Under the pieces are notes generated by a model. It did no database searches. It was given only the letters and a program-made list of their open reading frames with translations, and was not told the origin of the DNA. From Mesotaenium endlicherianum (Eukaryota; Streptophyta; Zygnematophyceae; Zygnematales; Mesotaeniaceae), in contig WELA01013825.1 of assembly GCA_009602735.1 (NCBI GenBank), positions 101,348 through 126,788 on the forward strand: a stretch of 25,441 bases of DNA, in the 5' to 3' direction. Shown one piece after another: positions 1 to 8,090 of this stretch. Both the position numbers and the translations under genes were made by a program. Each line of letters begins with the position of its first letter. Position 1 is the stretch's first letter.

Positions 1-85
1 GGGGGGGCAAGGAGGGGGAGGCGCATATGAAGTCAAGAGAGGGGGGGGGACACAGTGCCAGGTGGCACCACCAAAGGGGGCTTAC

Positions 86-285
86 AGGCTCCCGGCTGCG
101 CTGGCCGGCCTCTCTGAGCAGAGTGACGGCATTGAGCTTGTGCGCATGCGGCAGCTGCTGCTTGACGTTGGCGAGGGCGCGTGCAAACTGCAGGATGCTC
201 TGCTCCTGCTCCGCCACCTGTGCCCTCTCTGCCTCAGCACCCATGCTTGAGGGGTCGCCCGCTCCGCGCACCCGCCCGTCCTCCT
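86..285 (-). other. tentative CPL exon 8
   Basis: On the minus strand an acceptor GTGCGTGCAG precedes 200 nt that stay open in the phase required by exon 7 (phase 1). They end at a good donor, GAGCCT|GTAAGC, in phase 0. The translation begins [19 protein letters not shown] and contains an alpha-helical stretch [16 protein letters not shown] cannot match it to the double-stranded-RNA-binding domain expected here, so the exon rests on splice-site and phase agreement alone. Confidence 0.45.
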
Positions 286-2114
286 CTGCACGCACGCAAG
301 CACACGCCCACCGCCACGCCCTCTCTCTCAGCAGAGCCCGCAAGAGCACGGCTTGTCTTGTCCCGCGCAACACAGCCATAGCTCAACTCCTGAGGGTACG
401 CATCCTGCGCTGTGCGCACGCATGGCAGCTCTCTGGGAGCCGCAGCGTTACTCTTGTTTCGTGACCCAGTCAGTTTGACTTGCGTGACGGACCGAATCAG
501 GAGGCCAAGGCTCATGGCGCACTGAAAAAGGTCACACGTACACCGTTGGACCCGGGAGGAAGATACTCCAAGCGATAAACGTGGCGAACGGCGACGGGGT
601 AAGACTCCACATGGGAGCGGGGCCATACCTGGAGGGTGGGCTGTCTGCCGATTGAAATACGGGCCGCCCCCTGGGGCAGCTGCAAATGGAGGTTCTCCCA
701 GTGGAGCTGGGCTCCCATGCTGGGAATAGCCTGCGTGCTGGAGGGGCCCCAGTCCCGAGCTTCTAAGTCGCTGCTGCTGCTGCTGCTGCTGCTGCTCCTG
801 AAGCTGCTGGAGGTGGGAAAGGGCACCTCTTCCTCCTCCGCTTCCTCCCCCTGCTGCCGGCGCCTCAGACATGGAGGCAGCGTTCTGAGGAGGTGCTCGC
901 ACGTCCACAAGCAGTCTCCCGCCAGAGCCTGCCAGCTGGTGCATCAGGGGGCGAGCAGGCTGGGACCGCAGAAAGCCGGGGGGCGACGAAGGAGGCGGCG
1001 GGACAGGCAGGGACAGGGGCAAGGGCCCGGGCCCAGCAGGGACGGGAGGGGAGAGGCCCCTGTCCTTCTCAGGAAGTGCAGCAAATCTCGGCGGCTCAGG
1101 GGAGCTTCTGTCGGCGCCGTGCTGCAGAATGAGCAGCCTTCTGCGGGTGGCCTCGTCTGTCTCGGGCATCTCCGGCAGCTCCCCCTCCTCGATCTCCTCC
1201 GGTGCCCTCTGGGGGGCAGCAGCCGGCTGCTGCTTGAAGAGGTCGGGGTACGGCGGCTGCTGCTGCTGCTGCAGCAGCTGCAGCTGCGGGGGCGCAGGGA
1301 GAGGAGCCAGTGTAGGGGCTGCGGGGGGGTGCCCTGCGTGAAGACCACCACCAGCACCAGCAGCGGCAGCCACGGCAGCGGCAGCTGGGCCCAGAGTGAG
1401 CATGGACATGGAGAGCTCGTGCCTCAGGGGAGAGCCTCCGCCCGCGCCGTGGGCGTCAGCAGGGGACCGAGGGGGCGTGGACATTCCAGAAGAGGGAGGA
1501 GGAGCAGCTGCAGCAGGGGGCAGCTGGGCGGGCAGCCTTTGGGGGGAAGGAGGGGCCAACGGAAAGTGCTGCTGGGGAGCTCCCCCCTGGAGGGGAGGAT
1601 GGGGAGAGCCACGGAGGCCCTGGAAGCCGAGCGGCAGGCCCCACAGCCTGTCGTTCCCAGCAGGGATGAGTGGCGGGGGGGCGGCGGTGGCAGGCTTCGA
1701 TCCCCTATAAAAGGGCGGCTGAGGCATACCTTGGTAAGCTGGCTGCTGCTGCTGCTGCTGCGAGAAAGTGGGCTGCTGGTACGGGGCTCCCTGGGAGCCT
1801 TGGCCATGGGGAGGGGGGCCAGGTGGACCGGGCCTGCCCTGCGGCAGGGGCGGCGCTCCAAGGAGCTGCTGCGGCTGGGGGGGCCCTACGGTCCCCTGAG
1901 GTGAAATCGAGGAGGCTGTAGGCTCTTGCGAAGGGGGCACGCTGTGCGGATCGGCTGTGGCGGGGCCCTTGGTGGTGGCTGCCAGCAGCTGGTGCACAAA
2001 GGGCAGGTTCTGTGCCACCAGGACCTGCTGCCGCTCTTCAAAGCCTGCCTTCTTGAGCGCCTCCCGCCACGACGGGGGCAGATTCTGCAAAGCAGCCTCC
2101 TCCGGACTGGGCGC

Positions 2115-2150
<36 letters not shown>

Positions 2151-2613
2151 TCCAGGTCCATATGCAGGTGCATGAGCAGGAGCCTGTACTGGAGCCGATA
2201 AGGAAGCTGCAGATACAGCTGGAGCCAGAACTGGAGCCGTTTGAGGAGCCAGAGCTGGAGCCGGAGCCGGAGCCGGAGCCGGAACTGGAACAGGAGCTGG
2301 AGCTGCAGCTGGAGCAGGAGTTGGACCAGGAGCTGGAGCTGGTACGCCACCATAGGCGCCGACCTGCCCGTCTGCCCCTCTGCTTGGCTCCCCTGCCACT
2401 ACGCCCCTGGGAGGACCCTGCTGAGGCAGAAAAGCCGGGGGTCCCTTGGGCACCGAGGCTGCCAGGTTGGCAACCTGCTGTCGCGAGAGGTGCCCTGTCC
2501 CTGCTGGGTCCCCCCTGCCTGCTTGGGATGCCGCGGCCGGCTTAGGAGCCGCCGGAACCGGAGCCGGTGCCAAAGACGGTGCCGGTGCGACGGGGGCAGC
2601 CAAAGAAGGAGCA

Positions 2614-2646
<33 letters not shown>

Positions 2647-5600
2647 CTGGAGCTGGGCACCGCCGGAAGAGTCGGAAGAAGAGCCTGGGCGGCGGGTGAG
2701 CTCGCAGGCTCGCCTCCACCAGCTGCCTTCTCAGATGCAGCAGCAGGCCTTCTGTCCCCGGGGCTGGCCTGCAGCACACACAGCCAACGCAGTTGCACGG
2801 GTTTGATGTCCGACCATGGCCTGCTGCTGGCACCGAGGAGGGGGGTCTGATCCACTGATGGCTGCACTACGTGCCCAGTGGGGGGCACAGGTGACACAAG
2901 GGTGGGTGGAAGGAGTAAGCACGGAGGCGGGCGGAAGAGCTCACAAATCCCCGCGGCAGTAGCAGTACTGGCACAGAAGGCTTCCCAGAAGAAGAAAGAG
3001 GAAAGAAAGATGCAGAAACAGATGGCGACGCAGAAGCAGTGGTAGTAGTGGTAGGATTAGTAGTAGAAGCAATAGTAGTCGTAGTAGTAGTAGAAGAAAG
3101 AAGAAAAGGAAGGAGGCCGAGTCTTCTAGGCCATCACGGAACGCAAGAGCCAGATGCCGACGCCAGAGCAGCAACCTCCTCCAGGAGGAGGGCACCCCAG
3201 ACAGCAGCTGCAGCTGAGCCACGCCGCACATTCGGTGGGAGCCAGTTCCCGTTCCAGTCATAGCCAGGGAGCAAGGTGGAGGCAGGAGAACTCTAAGAGC
3301 GAGGGCATCATGCCTCCCCAACAGCAGTGTCAGGAGATGCGGCACCTTCACTGCAACCTCCAGTTCTCATAAGCAGAACCAGCCCTTGGAGGTTCTACAT
3401 GGGAGGCCAGATCGTAAGTACCTTCCTCTCGGAGGGAGCCCCTGGAGCGCCAGTATGGATGGGTGGAACTTTCTCCGGCAGGGCTCCGGGCGCCGGGGGA
3501 CGGGGATCCACAAAGGGCTGGCATTTCAAAGCAGCAGGTGAAGAAAGCAACAGGTACAGGGCTTATGCAGGCGCATGCCACCATCGTACTGCGGACTTCC
3601 ACCCGCGGAGCCCTCTTCCGGTTAACAAGGGAAGACATCATGGCAGAAACTGCACATGCGGCTGATGAGCGTAACAGCCATGCTGGCCATACTGGCCGGC
3701 ATCGTCGTCGCCACTATTGTCGGCGTCGTCGTTGTTGTTGTTGTGGTGGTTCTAATCAGTGGAGCAGCAGTGGGAGGGAGCAACGATAAGCCCAGCAGCA
3801 GCAGGAGGGAAGGGGGCGGCACTCACTGGCATGGGCATCTGCACGTACTTCGCCACGTCAGGGAAGGGCGGCAGGCTCTCCGGGGGCGCATCATAGGACA
3901 CCTCCAGGAGCTGCTTGGTCAGAGCCTCGTCCATATCCCTGCAGCACCACCACCACCACCACCACCGCCACGACGTCGCCCTTTGAGTCAGTCCCCCTAC
4001 TCCTGGACATTCCCGCCTGGCTTCTCCTTCTCCTCATTCTCCTTCTGCCCAGGCCAGATGTGGTCCGTGGGTACGAACAGGGAGTAGAATATGCATCAGA
4101 TTAGGGCCCAGTTATTGCTACAGGGGGGCGGGGCTGTAGTAGGGGGCTTTTGCAGGTTCCGATTCGGAATGCAAAATATGACTTGTAGGCAACGTGTTGT
4201 TGGACTCTTGTGTGTAAGTGGGGGGGTGTGACTAGTCAAGCTGTTGCAGGGAGAGTCTAACCGGAGGCTCACTCCTTGACGTCACCCCGCAAGAACCTCT
4301 GCTGTCCACGACTGCATGCAGGAGATGCCAGGTGGCAGCTGACCTGCCTACCCCATGCCGACTGAGCTGAGCACTAAACCCCGTATACTTGGGAACACAC
4401 GAATAAACCTCGCAGGGTGACGAGTTGCTTTGCCGGAGGCCTGCCGAGAGAAGGTCGTCCAGGTGCGCACCCAGTGTGAGATGTACGCATGCGAGCTTGT
4501 GGTTCCACTGCCGCGGTAGGGACGAGATGGCAAAGCAGGCCTTGGTCACACCGCTCCCAAGGGAGATGGAGTGACCACGAGCCCTGCGGGTGCCTGGCCA
4601 CGAGATAGCAGAAGCCAGTACATGGCCTTCATCCTTGAAGGGTTTCCGGGTTGCGGAGGGCCATGTACGCCCTGCCCCAGGAGAGAGGGGGAGAGGAAAG
4701 GAAAACAGACCTGAAGTAGCTGCCGCGGATGTTGCACGCCACGTTCTTCACATTCTCCAGGACGGGCAGCTCGAACCTCGCCTGTGCACAAAGGCACACG
4801 AGGCCGGCTCAGGGGCGCGTCTGGCAGTCTGTCGAGGCAGACACCCGACAGCAGACACCCGACAGCACGCAGGAGGAGAGGAGCAGGCAAGCAGCGGGGC
4901 CTGCACCGGACTCGCCAGGCGTGCACGGACTTGTTGCCACACTGTTGAGAGTCACTCACTCCCAGCTCTAGCATCGGTAACAGCAACCTGGAGTGGAGCA
5001 ACCAGGATCAAGCTTGCGAGTCAAAGAACAGCTGGGGTTGGTGGGAACGGGGGCGTTGGAAAGGGCGAAAGAGACGAGGATCGAGAGTGCCAACCTCGGT
5101 GTGCGGATCGTAGTAGGGCAGGAAGGGGGGCACAACGTGCACGCGCAGCTGGTCCGCATCCTCCCACACCTTCAGCCGGTCGTCCACGACAAACGCCATC
5201 CTGGGGTGGCACTGGTTCTTGTGGAACACGCTGGCGAGCGACTTCCTGCTATCTGCACACACCTCCCTCCGCTAAAACCCCTGAGGTGAGCCCAATACAG
5301 TAAGCCCTTAAGGCATTCCACTTAAACCCTCCCACATGAAGAGCCAGCTCGGTCCTTGTTCCTTGCACTAGACCAAAGCAAGGCTGAGATGCTGAATGAG
5401 CCACATGCACGACCTCCACGGAGCGAGGCTGTTGTTGTGCATGGGCAGGAGGCAGCTCCCCCCCTGCCAGGTCAGGCAGGGCTCTCGCCTTGTCACAGCA
5501 ACTCCCACAGCAACGAGGAGCCTGCTGAGTGCGCAGTTTGCTGCAGTGTGCACGGCGAGGGATGAGCACCTGGCTTGACAGCCACGACGCGGTCGTACAG

Positions 5601-7224
5601 CTCGATGCTCGGGATGAGCGAGGCGTGCGGGTCGAGAAGCCGCCACATCTCCAGGGCGTACTCCTTCTCCGACATCGTGCACACAAAAGGCTCGAAGCGC
5701 TTCCGGCCCGCCGCTACTATGTAGTCCTTCAGCTCTTCCCAGGCAGTCCGGAAGCGCACGAGCACGCTGGTGTCGCGGTTCTGCATCAGAAAGGAGTACC
5801 CAGGACGTATAAGAACAACACACACTGAGTCAGTATCGTTAATCGCACCCCTCCCCCATCCATGCATGTACAGGCACCTCGCATGAGCTACTGTGAGCCC
5901 TGCCTGTCGCACACGTCAGAGAGACAGCCAGCTGGTTTTCCAAGGCCGGCACCGGGAGCTTTCTCTGAACCTCCTGAAAGCTTGGCCAGCTCTTTTGCTG
6001 CATTCTCCTGCCACACACGAGGGTTGCCTGACGGCACGAAGCTGCTGAGTAGGAGTGTGGGTCCTTACCAAGGGGTCGATCCGCGTCAAGACAATGTTCT
6101 TTTCCTGGCACCTTATGACGGGCCTCTCAAAGCGTGGCGCTTCTCTGGACACAGGAGCGACGGGCTCTGGCTGAGCTACCAGGATGCCTTCGCTGGTAAG
6201 GATCTCATCAGAGTTGCGGTACTGTCGGAGAAGATCATAGTCTTCTTTATGCCTCAAGGACTCCGCAGCCATCATTGATCGCTTTCCAGGGTCTGCTTCC
6301 ACTGCGATTCTCCTCTCCAGAGCGTCAATCTTATCTGCAAAGGACTTCTCCGTATTTGCAACGAGGAGGGTCTCATCCAGGTCGAACACGATGGCTAAGC
6401 ACCGGGGGTTCAGCAGATTCAGACAGCTGTCGTAGAGTCCGCTCTGGCACAAGTAAGCCCAAAAGCAGGGCTGTTGTTCGTGCCTCGCCTTAGAGGTCAT
6501 TGGCACAAGATGAAGCTCTCTGTTATTCCCCAGGACCACAACCGCAGTCTGCAAAACAGAAACTAGAACTCTAAGTTCAGGTCTCAAGCGATTCATTCAG
6601 TGTGATCAAAACAGCAACTTAGCTGACATCGCGTGAACCGGGGAAGAAGTTAGCTGAAAGGTAAGGTCTGACCATACTGGCGACAAGTAAAATGCATGTC
6701 ATAGGGTCTTGGTACTGTATTAAAGAGTTCCTTCAGCCGGTAAATTTTCGTGGGTCGCAATTGTAGGGCAAGGCTCCTCCTTTTGTGTGTGAGAGTTTTC
6801 GGGCAGTAATTTGCTTTCCTGCCCAGTTTTGACTTCGAAACTGGACGCAGCAGTAGGAGTTTGGTTGAAGAATTAGGGTAGAAAGGGGGTGTCAGCCTAT
6901 GGACAAAACTGGAGCGTTGCAACAGCACCAGACATGACAATGACCAACCTTTTTTTCCAAAATGCAAGTCTTGTGCATTGATATGAGCTGATTCCAGCCA
7001 TTTGGTTTTTCTCCGTTTGCTGCCAACTTGAGGATCAAGCCCGTCTCTCCTATGATGTGAAGTGTGACCAGGGGTGGTATCCTCTCGCTCTGTGCAGAAA
7101 GATGATCGATTTTCATACTGATACCGAAATTGCTTTTGCAATATTCAACCAGCTTCATGGGATACACTACAATATGGCCAACACTTCGGTCAGACAAGAA
7201 TAGTTTTGTCCCAAACGGCTCCAT
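86..7224 (-). CDS. CPL1: RNA polymerase II CTD phosphatase-like protein, CPL1/CPL2 (FIERY2) type; 3' end outside window
   Basis: Nuclear FCP/SCP-family phosphatase that in plants dephosphorylates Ser5 of the RNA polymerase II CTD and represses stress genes. My spliced model on the minus strand is 7224-6949, 6548-6069, 5780-5570, 5252-5095, 4781-4711, 3938-3827, 2768-629 and, tentatively, 285-86. All phases agree, giving 1216 visible residues. Exons 1-6 align collinearly with plant CPL1: the N-terminal CPL domain (residues 1-140), the catalytic DLDET at 148-152, [11 protein letters not shown] after the exon 2/3 join, VVDDRLKVW (Asp346/347), [12 protein letters not shown], and [12 protein letters not shown] ending exon 5. 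Exon 7 is a 713-codon Pro/Ala/Gln-rich linker that holds the family motif [11 protein letters not shown] chose the ATG at 7224 because it is the first in-frame ATG and fits the usual start; the frame stays open upstream to 7356 without an ATG. Exon 7 could instead begin at 2861. The double-stranded-RNA-binding domains of plant CPL1 are not visible. Family assignment is firm; the symbol could equally be CPL2. Confidence 0.92.
771..796 (+). repeat. (CTG)n microsatellite, encodes poly-Gln in CPL
   Basis: Nearly nine uninterrupted CTG units on the plus strand. Read on the minus strand they are CAG codons giving a run of Gln in exon 7 of CPL, just before RLRSSGLG. Length variation here would change the protein without shifting the frame. 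Confidence 0.95.
1110..1199 (-). other. conserved CPL family segment EEGELPE...[10 protein letters not shown]
   Basis: Thirty codons in the middle of the disordered linker read [10 protein letters not shown], then [20 protein letters not shown]. Plant CPL1/CPL2 carry an almost identical segment, acidic EEGE(V/L)PE followed by [12 protein letters not shown]. This shows that the low-complexity exon belongs to the phosphatase gene and fixes its frame. Confidence 0.9.
2111..2150 (+). repeat. GGAGCA hexamer tandem repeat, encodes Pro-Ala repeats in CPL
   Basis: Tandem GGAGCA units. On the minus strand they are read as TGC-TCC-type hexamers giving alternating Pro-Ala in the CPL linker. Related but more diverged Pro-Ala/Pro-Val coding hexamers continue to about 2340. 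Confidence 0.9.
2618..2646 (+). repeat. (CAG)n microsatellite, encodes poly-Ala in CPL
   Basis: Uninterrupted CAG units on the plus strand. The minus-strand reading frame of CPL exon 7 reads them as GCT codons, giving a poly-Ala run flanked by Ser and Val. Confidence 0.9.
3037..3110 (+). repeat. imperfect GTA/TAG trinucleotide repeat in CPL intron
   Basis: Degenerate tract of GTA, GTG and GAA triplets (runs such as GTAGTAGTAG) within the CPL intron between exons 6 and 7. The reverse strand reads as runs of TAC/CTA, which are not plausible coding sequence. Confidence 0.8.
3422..3517 (-). other. candidate extra (cassette) exon of the CPL gene
   Basis: Inside the 1058-bp intron between exons 6 and 7, the minus strand has an AG acceptor (ATGCCAG) followed by 96 nt (32 codons) without a stop, then AAG|GTACTT as donor. 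The translation begins [16 protein letters not shown] and ends GAPSERK, which is Pro-rich like the linker it would join. Both flanking junctions are phase 0, so inclusion or skipping keeps the frame. No homologue is recalled; the call rests on splice sites, phase and composition only. Confidence 0.4.
4837..4864 (+). repeat. perfect 14-bp tandem duplication in CPL intron
   Basis: Two adjacent identical copies of GCAGACACCCGACA (4837-4850 and 4851-4864) in the CPL intron between exons 4 and 5, 56 bp upstream of the exon 5 acceptor as read on the minus strand. No function is apparent. Confidence 0.9.
6369..6383 (-). other. CPL catalytic DxDxT motif
   Basis: The five codons read Asp-Leu-Asp-Glu-Thr inside the context [14 protein letters not shown]. 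In FCP/SCP phosphatases the first Asp is the phosphoryl-accepting nucleophile and the second is the general acid. The companion acidic pair Asp-Asp lies in exon 4 at 5184-5179 (VVDDRLKVW). Both are intact, so the enzyme is predicted to be active. Confidence 0.93.
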
Positions 7225-8090
7225 TTGGTCCACCGAGGCTTTGTGATCAGCCGTGCTCCTCTCAGAACGGGCCAAAGTGGAAGTTAGAGTCTTCTTGTAA
7301 GAAGAACAGTCGAGAATTGCGCCCAATTGCCCCTTACAAACTGCAATTCTATCCACCTACTCTTTTCAATTCGTTGATTCATTATGTTCAGCTGAAGTGA
7401 CGTGAGGTGCTCAAGAGTTTTGGTCAGTTTCCTTGTTCAGAGCTTAAAGAAGTTCTCGAAGTGTGGGGCTATCTAGAATGTGCCTTCTCGCAGCACCTTG
7501 CTCATCATAGTAACAGCGGTAAGACAGGTTCTTCAGAGTGCGTATTCAAGTGGGATTTTTGCTTCAGTGGCGAGATGTTCCAAGAAGCCGCTGCAATGTC
7601 GTGCATAGAACACAATTGCTAGACGAGGTAAGTGGGAAAATGGATGTGCCGGGAGTGACGATTTGAACTCTTAGCACTTGAGGTTCAGGCTAGCGATGGA
7701 CGTCGGCGAATCAGCGGCTGAAACATGTGAGACCAGAACGAACATGAGGTGCAATTGTGTGCAATTGGGCACAATTGGGTGCCATCGGGGTGCCATCATG
7801 TGTATCCGTTGCCAGGAAATGTTTGAGCGATTCCGCCAGGAAATGTCTGAACGAACCCGCATCAGAAGTCAGCCGTGGTCACCCATCAACGACGCCACTA
7901 AAGGACGTCGGACGGCGCACGACCGGCGGTCAACATGGCGCTTGTTTCGACCGGATTATGAACGCTTTTGGCTAATAACTTTCTGCTTTTAGAGTTCATG
8001 GACATAAGCAAACTTTGCATGCGCTGATTGTTCTTAAACGAGAATTAATGTGACGAACAAGACTTAGTGACCTTTGCCTACTGGCCGACG
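7225..8090. promoter_or_regulatory. divergent upstream region shared by CPL and SCC2
   Basis: 866 bp separate the CPL start codon (minus strand) from the SCC2 start codon (plus strand), so both promoters and 5' untranslated regions must lie here. I see a TGACGTGA motif at 7398-7405, resembling bZIP/CRE-type sites; a good splice donor context, GACGAG|GTAAGTGGG near 7628, which could end an untranslated SCC2 leader exon; and short repeats at 7750-7858. No TATA box can be asserted. The 104-codon open frame at 7678-7992 has no recognisable protein. Confidence 0.6.
7811..7858 (+). repeat. 24-bp imperfect tandem duplication upstream of SCC2
   Basis: Two adjacent 24-bp copies starting GCCAGGAAATGTTTGAGCGA and GCCAGGAAATGTCTGAACGA. 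Just before them (7750-7798) are repeated GCAATTG and GGTGCCATC words. The block is in the shared upstream region and may be a decayed minisatellite. Confidence 0.85.

Larger units (their letters stand above)
629..2768 (-). other. giant low-complexity linker exon of CPL (part of the CPL CDS)
   Basis: One 713-codon exon made of Pro, Ala, Gln, Gly and Ser. In order it has a poly-Ala run (2618-2646), long Pro-Ala alternations (about 2340-2110), a more structured island (about 2082-1979), Pro-Gln stretches, the conserved CPL segment at 1199-1110, and a poly-Gln run (796-771). It joins in phase 0 at its acceptor and leaves in phase 1 at CCTCCAG|GTATGG. In Arabidopsis CPL1 the matching linker is, from memory, only about 150-200 residues, so this one is several times expanded. 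It is probably intrinsically disordered. Confidence 0.8.

Noticed and set aside
636-1904. 422-codon open frame on the plus strand (and other long plus-strand frames between 27 and 2850)
   Set aside because: It is the antisense shadow of the GC-rich, repeat-rich CPL exon 7. The translation is Leu/Gly/Arg low-complexity and matches no family, while the minus strand carries the conserved CPL motif.
234-2897. Reading the 887-codon minus-strand frame as one intronless protein
   Set aside because: It runs past the donor at 628 into non-homologous sequence and starts upstream of a good acceptor. The exons before it form a collinear CPL catalytic domain in matching phase.
4590-5303. 237-codon plus-strand frame
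   Set aside because: It lies opposite CPL exons 4 and 5, whose minus-strand translation matches the phosphatase family; no recognisable protein on the plus strand.
7650-7700. Possible second tRNA relic on the minus strand (T-loop-like GTTCAAATC followed by CTCCCGGCA)
   Set aside because: The T stem does not pair and no matching 5' acceptor strand or anticodon arm could be found.
7678-7992. 104-codon plus-strand frame in the divergent upstream region
   Set aside because: It spans short tandem repeats and shows no family resemblance or splice connection to SCC2 in a matching phase; treated as non-coding.
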